From NCBI RefSeq assembly GCF_006210265.1, contig NZ_VCNC01000001.1, positions 196,843-260,842 on the forward strand: a stretch of 64,000 nucleotides of DNA, in the 5' to 3' direction. The notes under the pieces were generated by a model. The model worked only from the letters and a program-made list of their open reading frames with translations. It was not told the origin of the DNA and searched no databases. Shown here piece after piece: positions 51,635 through 60,557 of this stretch (the stretch's first letter is position 1; every line of letters starts with the position of its first letter). The translations under genes were made by a program, and so were the position numbers. The stretch is from Desulfovibrio sp. UCD-KL4C (lineage in GTDB: Bacteria; Desulfobacterota; Desulfovibrionia; Desulfovibrionales; Desulfovibrionaceae).

Positions 51635-52651
51635 ATGATTACTCCCGATTCAAGCACGCGCTCTTGGCGTTCAAAAATACTGGTAGCGGCAATTCTATTA
51701 ATTGTCTTAGCCGTTGTTCCCGGAGTTTTGTCTGCTTTAGGTAAGAGTTATTACACTCAGGTGGCTAATTCCGCTCTTATTTATTGTATTCTGGCCGCAA
51801 GCTTAAACCTTATTACCGGAACCGCAGGGTTGCTCTGTCTTGGGCACGCTGCTTTCTTTGGTATTGGAGCTTATACAGCTGCTTTACTGGCATCCAATTA
51901 CGGACTGCCGTTCTTGGTTACACTTCCGCTTGGAGGTGTTGTGGCAGGATTGGCCGGAGTTTTAGTGGCTTTGCCTACCATGCGGCTTATCAGTATTTAT
52001 TTTGCGGTTGCAACACTTGGTGTTGGTGAAATAATTCATGTCAGCCTATTAAACTGGATCTCTGTTACAAGAGGGCCGATGGGTGTGCAGATTTATGATC
52101 CGATTACTCTTTTCGGGCATAGTTTTACAAGTTTATTGTCTATTTATTACATTACCGCCATTTTAGCCTGTATTTGTGTTTATCTGATCTGGCATTTAAC
52201 AAATTCCTATTTCGGTAATGCGTTGCGCTCTCTTAGAGAAGATGACCAGTGTGCCGAAGCAATGGGAATTAATGTTAGTAAATTGAAAGTTCAGACCTTT
52301 GCTGCAAGTACTTTTTTTGCAGGTATCGCCGGAGCTTTGATGGCTCACAGTGCAGGGTATATCAGTCCAGAGAGCTTTCAGTTTAGCGAATCTATTTTAA
52401 TCCTTGCTATGGTTGTTGTCGGCGGGCTTGGGTCACTGCCCGGAGTCCTTCTCGGAGCTCTTCTTCTGATTATTCTTCCTGAGGCTGCCCGTGGACTTGG
52501 CGATATGCGTATGGTCGCAGTCGGAGTTGTTATGTTTTTGTCTATCCTGTTGTTACCTAAAGGGCTCCTTGGTGAAACATCGGCAATAGAAGTGGCCAGA
52601 AAGTATTTTAATGCTGCTTGGAGCAGTCGTGAGTTGGCGGGGTGGAAATAA
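51635..52651 (+). CDS. livM: Branched-chain amino-acid-type ABC transporter permease LivM
   Basis: This 338-residue membrane protein has about nine hydrophobic helices. It has the LivM landmarks ASLNLITGTAGLLCLGHAAFFGIGAY, LISIYFAVATLGVGEIIH, the coupling motif LRSLREDDQCAEAMGINV, and MVVVGGLGSLPGVLLGAL. The start at 51635 has AAGAGG upstream, while the longer frame overlaps livH without a ribosome site. The stop codon shares its last base with the livG ATG (TAATG), indicating coupled translation. Confidence 0.92.
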   Translation: MITPDSSTRSWRSKILVAAILLIVLAVVPGVLSALGKSYYTQVANSALIYCILAASLNLITGTAGLLCLGHAAFFGIGAYTAALLASNYGLPFLVTLPLGGVVAGLAGVLVALPTMRLISIYFAVATLGVGEIIHVSLLNWISVTRGPMGVQIYDPITLFGHSFTSLLSIYYITAILACICVYLIWHLTNSYFGNALRSLREDDQCAEAMGINVSKLKVQTFAASTFFAGIAGALMAHSAGYISPESFQFSESILILAMVVVGGLGSLPGVLLGALLLIILPEAARGLGDMRMVAVGVVMFLSILLLPKGLLGETSAIEVARKYFNAAWSSRELAGWK

Positions 52652-53421
52652 TGTCGGAAGTTATACTGGAAACTAATGGGCTGACCCGCCGTTTCGGAGG
52701 GCTTACAGCTGTTGATAGCGTGGATATAGAAATGAAAGCCGGTGAACTGGTCGGTCTTATCGGTCCTAATGGAGCTGGCAAAAGCACTTTATTTAACTGT
52801 TTGACAGGGTTTTATTCCCCTAGCGAAGGTGAAGTACGGTTTATGGGAAGTCCGATAACAGGGCTTAAACCTTATGAAGTTGCAAAGCTTGGTATAGGGC
52901 GTACATTTCAAAATCTTCGCATTATGCCGAATATGACTGTTTTTGATAATGTGTCCATCGGGGCAATAGGTTCACTGGGTCACTCTTTAAGAAGAGCAAT
53001 ATGGCCATTTCAGTGTAAGACAGATAAGGACATCAGTAAGCGAACTTGGGATATTTTATCACGAGTCGGTTTGGATTCTCTGGCAGGGGAGCTGGCAGCA
53101 AATCTCTCATATGGCAAACGAAAGTATCTTGAAATCGCTAGAGCCATGGCTACAAATCCTAAACTCTTGATTCTTGATGAACCTGCTGCCGGACTGAATG
53201 AGCAGGAAACAAGTCAACTTGCTGAGTTTATAGGTGAACTTAACCGTGAAGGGCTTCCTATTTTGTTGGTAGAACATGATATGGGGCTGGTCATGGGTAT
53301 CTGTCATCGCGTGATGGTACTGGCTCTAGGTAAAAAAATAGCTGATGATACGCCGGAAGCAATTCAGAAGAATCCTGCTGTCCTTGAAGCATACTTAGGA
53401 GGAGAGCAATGCCAATATTAA
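52651..53421 (+). CDS. livG: ABC transporter ATP-binding protein LivG
   Basis: The 256-residue ATPase has Walker A GPNGAGKSTL (about residue 38), the Q-loop region GRTFQNLRI, signature LSYGKRKYLEIARAMA, Walker B LLILDEPAAGL and switch VEHDM. The C-terminal AIQKNPAVLEAYLG is typical of LivG. It overlaps the livM stop by one base and livF by 13 bp. It powers import by LivHM together with LivF. Confidence 0.94.
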   Translation: MSEVILETNGLTRRFGGLTAVDSVDIEMKAGELVGLIGPNGAGKSTLFNCLTGFYSPSEGEVRFMGSPITGLKPYEVAKLGIGRTFQNLRIMPNMTVFDNVSIGAIGSLGHSLRRAIWPFQCKTDKDISKRTWDILSRVGLDSLAGELAANLSYGKRKYLEIARAMATNPKLLILDEPAAGLNEQETSQLAEFIGELNREGLPILLVEHDMGLVMGICHRVMVLALGKKIADDTPEAIQKNPAVLEAYLGGEQCQY

Positions 53422-54128
53422 CTATCAATAATTTATGTGTGCGCATGGGTGTGCAGGAAATTTTGCGCGGCGTTAATATTAAAATTGAAAAAAATGGAAT
53501 TGTGGCCGTGTTAGGTTCCAACGGAGTTGGCAAAACCACTCTTATGCGCGCAATTTCTAATATATATGAATCTTCGGAAGGTGAAATACTTTTTAGACGT
53601 CAGGATATAGCAAACCTCGGGTCAGACAAGGTCGTTAAGCTCGGTGTTTGTCAGGCTCCAGAAGGACGGCAAATCTTTTCAAACATGACTGTTGAAGAGA
53701 ATCTTATTTTGGGTGCGTATCATCAGGAAAAAAAACATTTCAAAGGTGATCTTGAGAGAATTTTTGAACTGTTCCCAATTGTTAAAGAACGTCTTCGTCA
53801 GAAAGCCGGAGCGATGTCCGGAGGTGAACAGCAGATGTTATGCATCGGGCGAGCTTTAATGGGGCGTCCAAAATTGCTTCTGCTTGACGAACCGTCACTT
53901 GGTCTTGCTCCTTTGATCATAAAAGATATTTTTGATCTGATTAAAAAAATCCGTGAATCCGGAACATCTATTTTGATTGTTGAGCAAAATGCCAAGGCAG
54001 CATTGTCCGTAGCGGATTACGGGTATATTATGGAGGGCGGTTCAATTATTATGGAAGGTCCTGCCGATGAACTTGCTAATAGTGATAATTTGGAAGCAGC
54101 ATATCTAGGCGGAAAAGCGCACGGTTAA
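53409..54128 (+). CDS. livF: ABC transporter ATP-binding protein LivF
   Basis: The 239-residue ATPase has Walker A GSNGVGKTTL, CQAPEGRQIFSNMTVEENL (the LivF-specific Q-loop region), signature MSGGEQQMLCIGRALM, Walker B LLLLDEPSLGL and switch VEQNA. It ends the operon 22 bp before a bidirectional terminator. GAGGAGAG within livG serves as its ribosome site. Confidence 0.94.
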   Translation: MPILTINNLCVRMGVQEILRGVNIKIEKNGIVAVLGSNGVGKTTLMRAISNIYESSEGEILFRRQDIANLGSDKVVKLGVCQAPEGRQIFSNMTVEENLILGAYHQEKKHFKGDLERIFELFPIVKERLRQKAGAMSGGEQQMLCIGRALMGRPKLLLLDEPSLGLAPLIIKDIFDLIKKIRESGTSILIVEQNAKAALSVADYGYIMEGGSIIMEGPADELANSDNLEAAYLGGKAHG

Positions 54129-54150
54129 TGTCATTCATCATTATTTAAAA

Positions 54151-54191
54151 AATTAAAGTGCCTGAATTTATATAAATTCAGGCGCTTTAAT
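54151..54191. terminator. Bidirectional terminator between livF and the sigma-54 activator
   Basis: A long stem built on the perfect palindrome CCTGAATTTATATAAATTCAGG, given here as 54161-54182 (the arms are CCTGAATTTAT and its complement), is extended by ATTAAAG/CTTTAAT with A and T runs outside. The activator's stop codon (54187-54189) lies inside the stem. Confidence 0.8.
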
Positions 54192-55809
54192 TTTTAGCTG
54201 TTAATTCTGCAGAACTTACATCATATCGGTATGCGTCTAGTAGCCCGTAACGTTTTATCTTTCTATATAAGGTAGCTAAACTCATTTTTAATTCTTCAGC
54301 AGCAAGTTTTTTCCCTTCAAGGGTATAGCCGAAACGAGACAGAGCTTGTTTTATTATTTTTTGTTCAGACTGTTCTTGTTCCCATGCTTCCTGTGACTGG
54401 TTCTCCGGTTTGCCGGAATTGTCTATTTGGGAGGGAGTAATCGATCCGGGGCAATTTATACCTTTATCTAGGGACCATTGATCACAGACTGTCTGGTCAG
54501 GTGATTTTTCAGCATAAGCAAATCTTTCTTCAAGAGTTGCTAAATCTAGTGATAACCCTTTACGAAAATTGATGCCGTATTCCACAAAATTTTTGAGTTC
54601 ACGCACATTTCCGGGCCAAGAGTAAGAAATGAATCTTTTTATCAGTTCAGGATCTATTGAGGGGAGCGGCTCACCTCTACGGCGAGCGTAGAGCCTGGCA
54701 AAATGATATACCAGTAGTTCAATATCTTTATCACGTTCTCTTAAAGTCGGAACATACAATGGGATAACAGAAAGTCTATAGTAAAGGTCTTGTCTGAAAA
54801 GACCGTTTCTAGCTTGTTTAGCCACATCAACGTTAGCTGCAGCAATAATATGCACGTCAAATGGATATTCTTTGCGCCCACCAAGTCGCATAACTTTGCG
54901 TTCCTGCAAGACTCGCAAAAGTTTTACCTGAAGCTGTAGCGGTAATTCTGCGATTTCATCAAGAAATAAAGTGCCACCGTCGGCATGCTCAAAGAGTCCT
55001 GGTTTGCCACCGCGTTGTGCTCCGGTAAATGTTCCTGATGCGTAGCCGAATAATTCACTTTCAATAATTGATTCGGGAATAGCTCCGCAGTTAACAGCTA
55101 TAAATGGTGAAGCTGCGCGAGGTGAAAGTTCATGAATAGCCTGTGCAACTAGTTCCTTGCCCGTCCCTGACTCGCCTTGAATCAGTACTGTGGAGTCAAG
55201 CGGTGCACAGCGGATAATATCGTCTTTAAGAGAACGCATGGCAGGGCTTTCACCTATAATCCTTTCAAGCCCTGCACTGTCCATTTCATCACTGGTACCA
55301 GCTAGAGCTGTGAGGATTCGCGCATCTGTTTCGCAACTTTGTACTAAAAAAAGAGTTATAGCTTCAGCTAAGTCAGTGGCTTTTTTTTGTAGAATCTCAC
55401 ATTGAGGAGTATCAAAGGCAACAGCTTGAACGGCTGCGACAATTTTATCTCTAACTGCAATGGGTGCGGTGTAGTTGGCGAGGTCGCGGCAGGTTAGTTG
55501 CTGTGAACAATCACGGCAGGCGGCATGGGCTCTAGGGTCAGCTACTAAGGTTGGTCGTCCGCTAGCAAGGCTGTAGCCAATGGCCGTATCTCTGGGGCTG
55601 ATGCAGCCAACTGCGGCTTCGTAAGCTCCTGATCCTGCCACGCATAAATAGTCAGAGTTTATAATGTATAAATCAATTCCTGCCAGACGAGATAAAATTC
55701 TCACAAGTTGTTGGAGGTCATGACAGACTTCAAGTGTACTAAGGACCGTAGCCTTTTGCCCTTCGGGGCCTAAAGCCCATGATGGGGCATAGTGTCTATT
55801 TTTATTCAT
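54187..55809 (-). CDS. Sigma-54-dependent transcriptional activator with cysteine-containing sensor domain
   Basis: This 540-residue protein has three parts. The N-terminal sensor (about 1-185, GAF/PocR-like) holds a CRDCSQQLTCRD cluster (Cys-x2-Cys-x5-Cys) that may bind a metal or iron-sulfur centre or respond to thiols. The central AAA+ domain has GESGTGKELVAQAIH (Walker A), the sigma-54 contact loop SGTFTGAQ in place of GAFTGA, and GGTLFLDEIAELP (Walker B). The C-terminal Fis-type HTH has EELKMSLATLYRKIKRYG. GAGGTGACC precedes the ATG at 55809. It is convergent with the liv operon, which has a sigma-54 promoter and TTCTCA/TGAGAA repeats, and similar half-sites precede its own gene. Control of both is inferred. 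Confidence 0.9.
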   Translation of the reverse strand: MNKNRHYAPSWALGPEGQKATVLSTLEVCHDLQQLVRILSRLAGIDLYIINSDYLCVAGSGAYEAAVGCISPRDTAIGYSLASGRPTLVADPRAHAACRDCSQQLTCRDLANYTAPIAVRDKIVAAVQAVAFDTPQCEILQKKATDLAEAITLFLVQSCETDARILTALAGTSDEMDSAGLERIIGESPAMRSLKDDIIRCAPLDSTVLIQGESGTGKELVAQAIHELSPRAASPFIAVNCGAIPESIIESELFGYASGTFTGAQRGGKPGLFEHADGGTLFLDEIAELPLQLQVKLLRVLQERKVMRLGGRKEYPFDVHIIAAANVDVAKQARNGLFRQDLYYRLSVIPLYVPTLRERDKDIELLVYHFARLYARRRGEPLPSIDPELIKRFISYSWPGNVRELKNFVEYGINFRKGLSLDLATLEERFAYAEKSPDQTVCDQWSLDKGINCPGSITPSQIDNSGKPENQSQEAWEQEQSEQKIIKQALSRFGYTLEGKKLAAEELKMSLATLYRKIKRYGLLDAYRYDVSSAELTAKN

Positions 55810-55826
55810 GGTCACCTCAAGATAAA

Positions 55827-55887
55827 TTCTCAAAATAAATATATAGTCAGATGATAATTTTGTAAAGCAAATGATGTATTGTGAGAA
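55827..55887. promoter_or_regulatory. TTCTCA/TGAGAA half-sites upstream of the activator gene
   Basis: TTCTCA at 55827-55832 and TGAGAA at 55882-55887 flank the likely promoter of the minus-strand activator gene, matching the repeats before the liv operon and suggesting autoregulation. The rest of the 371-bp gap to 56181 is AT-rich, with no other feature recognised. Confidence 0.45.
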
Positions 55888-56180
55888 TTTATTAGACCTT
55901 AATTCCTTAAAATGTAAAATGTCTGTGCGTAAACTTTTTGTTAATCTTTACAATGTACAAAATTGTATTCGAAGTAGGCTTTGTTTGATGGGGATTTGGT
56001 TTTGTAAATAAGGCTAGAAAATAAAACAAATAAGGATCTAGATAAACTCTAGATGTTGACTGTGTCTTCAATTATACATATGTAGTATGATCATAATCAT
56101 AGTCTGTTTAGTCGATTTTAAACAATTTTACGGGATAAAAATTTAAGATATTCGCATGACCAAAGGTTTAGGAGAAAGAA

Positions 56181-57089
56181 ATGAGCAAAGTTGATGTTCT
56201 TATAAGTGTTTGTGGAAAACCTTTTCAAACTTGTCTCGCTTTGCTTTCTCTCGAGCGTGTATGTGGTGAGCATATTGATAAAATTTATTTTATTGAGGAA
56301 AATACCAAAACACGCGGGATAGACGTCGGCTGCCATCAATATGTTTTGGACGCTTTGTCGCATAAGATTATTTATTTTATGCCTAAGCAATGGAATTATT
56401 GTTTTCCAATTGAATGGGATAAAATGGGTGATGTCGATTATCGCCATTCAATACGCTATCAGTATGGATGGGAAATGAGTGATAAAGATTATGTGCTGAT
56501 CATTCATAATGACGCTATATTTAAAAAAGATGTTATTGGTGCAATGATTGACAGTATGGGGGATAACGTGGCTTCTGGGCATATCGGGCAGTGTTGGTAT
56601 TGTCCTGCTAATTTTTCCGGCAAATGTACGCCGGATACCTACATGGACTATCGCCCAGAGTTTCGTGAATTGGTCAGCTTGTATCGCGGCGCACAACCGC
56701 CTGAAGGTAAGCAGGTCAGAGCTTACCATATTCCAAGAATGCACCCTATTTTTTTTGATCAGCCATGGCCTTTGCCGGAATGCAGAGTGAATGAATGGTG
56801 CTGCCTGATAAATATGAAGATTGCGCGTAAGATGACTATGCCCATCGGCAAAGCAACTCCCTTCGGCGCATTTATTAACGTAGGCAAACAGATCTTAGAT
56901 GTAGGGTGTCAGTGGTTCAGAGATATGCACCTTAGAAAACAAACCTGTTTAAATTTTGATATCTATAAGTATATGTATCATGATGTCCCCCCGACAGGAC
57001 AGCCGACACTTATCGATAAAGATAAGTATAAAGATAAAGAATTGATAGCACTTGACGCTCTTAGAGAGAATTTTGATTATCCTTATTAA
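56181..57089 (+). CDS. Orphan GT-A glycosyltransferase-like protein
   Basis: The 302-residue soluble protein begins VDVLISVCGKPFQTCLALLSLERVC, the opening of a GT2-like nucleotide-binding fold. It has YVLIIHNDAIFKKDVIGAMIDSM, where HNDAIF sits where a DxD-type motif would be, and later WCCLINMKIARKM. It is rich in Cys and Trp (GQCWYCPANFSGKC). No catalytic assignment is secure. It is a lone gene 92 bp... upstream context is AT-rich, and it converges on a GntR-type regulator 4 bp beyond its stop. It could be a surface-glycan transferase related to the cluster at the start of the window. Confidence 0.5.
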   Translation: MSKVDVLISVCGKPFQTCLALLSLERVCGEHIDKIYFIEENTKTRGIDVGCHQYVLDALSHKIIYFMPKQWNYCFPIEWDKMGDVDYRHSIRYQYGWEMSDKDYVLIIHNDAIFKKDVIGAMIDSMGDNVASGHIGQCWYCPANFSGKCTPDTYMDYRPEFRELVSLYRGAQPPEGKQVRAYHIPRMHPIFFDQPWPLPECRVNEWCCLINMKIARKMTMPIGKATPFGAFINVGKQILDVGCQWFRDMHLRKQTCLNFDIYKYMYHDVPPTGQPTLIDKDKYKDKELIALDALRENFDYPY

Positions 57090-57093
57090 ATTT

Positions 57094-57807
57094 CTACTGA
57101 TCAATGCGTAATTCTATGGCATCGAATCTCCAGTATTCGTGTTCAACAGTAAGTACCTGCTGATTGTCTTCATCTATTTTTATGCGGCGGATATAAACTC
57201 CGGGAGAGCCGAATGAAATTCCAAGTTCAGTAGTTATTTCTCGTGAAAGAAGTTGCGGGCGAACTATCAGGTTGCGTTGTTTGAGCTTGATTTTATATTC
57301 TTCTTCAATCACTTGGGTCATGGCGCGTTCTTGGATTATAGGGATGATTCCTTTTAATCTTTCCGCATGCAGATAGTTGAGTGTATATGCAACTTTTTGT
57401 CCATCAAGCATGAGAATGCTATCCATTTCATAAACGCTTGTGCCAAGCGGAAAGCCTTCATTTTCTCCTGTATCTGTTCCACTGTTGACCTCAATAATTC
57501 CTTTATCAATAGCTGTCCATGAGGCGTGGCGATCTTGAGACTCTGCTAGTTTGGCAAAGTTTACATGATTTGTCGGATTGTAAGTTAATCGTATTGGGTT
57601 CACATACCAACCTTTCCGCTCAAGACGAAAAATGATTCCTTCGCGTTGCAAAAGTAACAGCCCATGCCGTACTGTATTCCGGTTAAGTCCTGTTTCTTCG
57701 CAAAAATTACGCTCCGAAGGTAACTTGTCTCCGGCCCGTAATTGGTTGTTTTTCAATAGATTGAGAATACGTTTTCTCACAATTTGATAGGAGCCTTGTT
57801 TTTCCAT
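57094..57807 (-). CDS. GntR-family (HutC/UTRA type) transcriptional regulator
   Basis: This 237-residue protein has an N-terminal winged helix (QLRAGDKLPSERNFCEETGLNRNTVRHGLLLLQREGIIFRLERKG as a region, about residues 20-65). A C-terminal UTRA ligand-binding domain follows (YEMDSILMLDGQKVAYTLNYLHAERL, YIRRIKIDEDNQQVLTVEHEYWR). It is divergent from the aap-type amino-acid transporter operon and close to a glycerophosphodiesterase gene, so it probably controls one or both. The ligand is unknown; UTRA regulators of PhnF type respond to phosphorus compounds and HutC types to histidine derivatives. Confidence 0.85.
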   Translation of the reverse strand: MEKQGSYQIVRKRILNLLKNNQLRAGDKLPSERNFCEETGLNRNTVRHGLLLLQREGIIFRLERKGWYVNPIRLTYNPTNHVNFAKLAESQDRHASWTAIDKGIIEVNSGTDTGENEGFPLGTSVYEMDSILMLDGQKVAYTLNYLHAERLKGIIPIIQERAMTQVIEEEYKIKLKQRNLIVRPQLLSREITTELGISFGSPGVYIRRIKIDEDNQQVLTVEHEYWRFDAIELRIDQ

Positions 57808-57913
57808 GTCACTCTCATTTCTAAAATTTACGATGTCCGTTTGAAACGGTTTCTTAACACTTTCTTAACTCTTACGTAATTTCAATTTTGTCAATCTGGG
57901 TTAAACCAGTTGA

Positions 57914-57931
57914 ACTGTTTCTTGCAACAGT
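57914..57931. promoter_or_regulatory. Inverted repeat in the GntR/aap divergent region
   Basis: ACTGTT-N6-AACAGT is a perfect inverted repeat about 107 bp upstream of the regulator start and 170 bp before the transporter gene. It is a candidate operator, without supporting copies. Confidence 0.35.
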
Positions 57932-58104
57932 GTAAAGGCAAATATGGCTGACTGTTTATAAACTATGTAAGCTGACAGCAATAATTTGTGATCGGCAAAT
58001 GGATCAACTTGTTACTGCGGTACTGCCTGCATATTTTTATGCAGCCTGAAACACCCTCACAAGGAGGTACTGCAGAGGCTCAATGGGGGTGCGGAGGTTG
58101 TTTT

Positions 58105-59115
58105 ATGAAATTTTCACGTATCGGTTTGGTCAGTTTATTGATCCTCATGTCTGCTTCGTTTGTTCAGGCAGGCACTTTGCAGGACGTTCAGAAGGAAGGG
58201 TATCTTAAATGTGGAACACACATTGAAAATCCCGGATTTTCCGCTTTAAACAGCAAAGGCGAACGTATCGGTTTCGACGTAGACTTTATGCGCGCTGTTG
58301 CCGCAGCTGTGAATGTTAAAGAAATTAAGTTCACCCCTCTTACTTCCAAAGAAAGATTGCCAGCTTTACAGTCCGGTGAAGTCGATCTGCTGATTCGTAC
58401 TACCACCTTTACCATGAGCCGCGATGTCAAACTCGGACTCGATACCACTGTTACAACTCTCTATGATGGACAGGGACTTATGGTTCGTAAGTCACTTGGA
58501 ATTAAGAGTGCTAAAGAACTGGACGGAGCCTCCATCTGTTTGCAGACAGGTTCTACAACAGAACTTAATGTGTCTGACTACTTCCGCAAAAATCATATGA
58601 ATTTTACACCTGTTGTCTTTGATAAACAGGCTGACGTTCGTAAAGCATATGACGCAGGTCGCTGCGATGTTCACACTACTGACATTTCCGGTCTGGCCGC
58701 TCAGCGTTCTTTGATGAAGAATCCTGATGAACACATCATCCTTCCTGAAGTTATCTCTAAAGAACCTCTCGGACCTTTTGTTCGTCAGGGTGATGATCAG
58801 TGGGCCGATGTCGTTCGCTGGACTATCAATTTGACTATTGCCGCTGAAGAAAAGGGTGTCACTCAGGCTAATGTTGAAGATATGTATAAGAATAGTAAAG
58901 ACCCTGAAATTCAGCGTATGCTAGGTAAGACAGGATCACTCTGGAAAGATCTAGGACTTGATCAGGGCGCTCCTGTACGCGTAATTAAAGCTGTGGGTAA
59001 CTATGGAGAAATATTTGAGCGTAACCTTGGAACAAAGACTCCGCTCCGCATGGAACGCGGACTTAATGCTCTTTGGACTAATGGTGGCTTAATGTATTCA
59101 CCTCCTTTCCGTTAA
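58105..59115 (+). CDS. aapJ: Polar amino-acid ABC transporter, periplasmic binding protein (AapJ/GltI type)
   Basis: The 336-residue protein has a signal peptide (FSRIGLVSLLILMSASFVQAG). The mature domain has GYLKCGTHIENPGFSALNSKGERIGFDVDF (region), LTSKERLPALQSGEVDLLIRTT, GASICLQTGSTTELNVSDYF and DDQWADVVRWTI, the pattern of AapJ general L-amino-acid binding proteins. The ATG at 58105 follows GGAGG at 8-9 nt; the longer frame adds 39 residues before a clear signal peptide and was rejected. A strong terminator-like hairpin separates it from the permease genes. Confidence 0.9.
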   Translation: MKFSRIGLVSLLILMSASFVQAGTLQDVQKEGYLKCGTHIENPGFSALNSKGERIGFDVDFMRAVAAAVNVKEIKFTPLTSKERLPALQSGEVDLLIRTTTFTMSRDVKLGLDTTVTTLYDGQGLMVRKSLGIKSAKELDGASICLQTGSTTELNVSDYFRKNHMNFTPVVFDKQADVRKAYDAGRCDVHTTDISGLAAQRSLMKNPDEHIILPEVISKEPLGPFVRQGDDQWADVVRWTINLTIAAEEKGVTQANVEDMYKNSKDPEIQRMLGKTGSLWKDLGLDQGAPVRVIKAVGNYGEIFERNLGTKTPLRMERGLNALWTNGGLMYSPPFR

Positions 59116-59133
59116 ACTATATATTATGATGAT

Positions 59134-59166
59134 CCGCGTCAGGTATAAGCCTGACGCGGTTTTTTT
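59134..59166 (+). terminator. Terminator-like hairpin between aapJ and aapQ
   Basis: CCGCGTCAGG-TATAAG-CCTGACGCGG followed by seven Ts is a textbook rho-independent terminator. As the permease genes have no clear promoter of their own, partial read-through probably sets a high binding-protein to permease ratio. Confidence 0.88.
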
Positions 59167-59178
59167 AAAGGTTATATC

Positions 59179-60555
59179 ATGTCCCATAGCTCAGCACCTC
59201 AAAAGGTTGTATTTTGGCGCAATCCGCAAGTTAGAATCTGGACTTTTCAGATTTTAATGCTTGTCGCCTTTCTATGGCTTGCTGTTTCCATGTACGAGAA
59301 CACCCTTATTAATCTGAGAACTCGAGGCATAAGTTCCGGTTTCGGATTTCTTAAGAACGAAGCAGGATTTCGCATAGGGGAATCTTCTGGAATAGTTTTG
59401 CCACAAGGCGGGGTTCTCTGGTTTTTGCTCAGCCTTGTAATAGGGTTGTGTATTTCAAAATTTATTTCCAGCCATCAGAAGACGATTTCCGACGGTCCAC
59501 TAAATTGCAAGTGGATGTCAATTTGTCTGTTTTTTAGCATAGTCCTCCCTGCTTTCACGCTTTATTTCTTTAGAAATAGCATTGAAATTCTCCATTATGC
59601 CGAGTCGTCAAGCTATACGCTGGCTCTTGCTGTAGGTTTAGTTAATACTCTTAAAGTTACGGTAATAGGTTGTGTGGCTTCAACTTTTCTAGGGCTGCTG
59701 ATTGCACTTGGACGTTTGTCACCTAACTGGCTTCTAAATCGTCTGTGTCGCTGGTATGTGGAGCTTAACCGCAACTTGCCTTTGCTTCTTCAACTCTTTT
59801 TTTGGTATTTTATAGTCTTGCAGCAGTTACCGAATGTTCGTCAGTCCATCAGCTTAGGCGGCTGGATGTTTCTAAACAAGCGTGGTCTTTTTTTTCCGAC
59901 TTTAGTTCCAGAGACTGGAGCATGGGCGTTTTCTATTGCAGTCATTATTGCTCTTACTGGAGTGTTTGTTCTCTTCCGTCGTTCAAACAGGCTTCTTAAT
60001 GAAACTGGTACTGCTGGTAAAATACTTCTTCCTTCACTTGGACTACTTACCGGTCTTCCTGCGTTGGTCTGGTTGTTTTTAGGTCAGCCTTTCACTTTAG
60101 ACTATCCTGTTTTCAAAGGATTCAACTTCCATGGTGGAACCGGATTAACTCCTGAATTTACGGCTCTTGTTGTCGGACTTACAATATACGTTTCTGCGTT
60201 TAATGCGGAAATTATTCGTTCCGGTATTCAGGCTGTATCCAAAGGGCAACGTGAAGCGGCTCGCGCTCTGGCCATGAAAGAAACACAGGTTATGCGCATC
60301 GTCATTCTGCCACAAGCCATGCGAATTATTGTTCCTCCAATTACCAGTGAATATTTGGCTATTGCCAAGAATAGTTCGCTGGCTGTCGCAATTGGATATC
60401 CAGACTTTGTCAGTATCGGCGGGACAATTCTTAATCAGTCTGGACAGGCTGTGGAAATCGTCGGAATTTGGATGGGAGTTTATTTGTGTATCTCCCTGCT
60501 AATTTCTCTCGGAATGAATATTTACAATAGCAAAGTAGCTTTAGTGGAGAGATAA
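59179..60555 (+). CDS. aapQ: Amino-acid ABC transporter permease (AapQ)
   Basis: This 458-residue membrane protein has an N-terminal transmembrane segment and extended periplasmic part typical of AapQ (GFGFLKNEAGFRIGES). The His/Glu-type permease core has TLKVTVIGCVASTFLGLLIALGRLS, ELNRNLPLLLQLFFWYF, and the coupling motif AALMKETQ-like EAARALAMKETQVMRIVILPQAMRIIVPP (region). The size is well above simple HisQ proteins (about 230 aa), which is the AapQ hallmark. It forms the pore with AapM, encoded 2 bp downstream. Confidence 0.9.
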   Translation: MSHSSAPQKVVFWRNPQVRIWTFQILMLVAFLWLAVSMYENTLINLRTRGISSGFGFLKNEAGFRIGESSGIVLPQGGVLWFLLSLVIGLCISKFISSHQKTISDGPLNCKWMSICLFFSIVLPAFTLYFFRNSIEILHYAESSSYTLALAVGLVNTLKVTVIGCVASTFLGLLIALGRLSPNWLLNRLCRWYVELNRNLPLLLQLFFWYFIVLQQLPNVRQSISLGGWMFLNKRGLFFPTLVPETGAWAFSIAVIIALTGVFVLFRRSNRLLNETGTAGKILLPSLGLLTGLPALVWLFLGQPFTLDYPVFKGFNFHGGTGLTPEFTALVVGLTIYVSAFNAEIIRSGIQAVSKGQREAARALAMKETQVMRIVILPQAMRIIVPPITSEYLAIAKNSSLAVAIGYPDFVSIGGTILNQSGQAVEIVGIWMGVYLCISLLISLGMNIYNSKVALVER

Positions 60556-60557
60556 GA

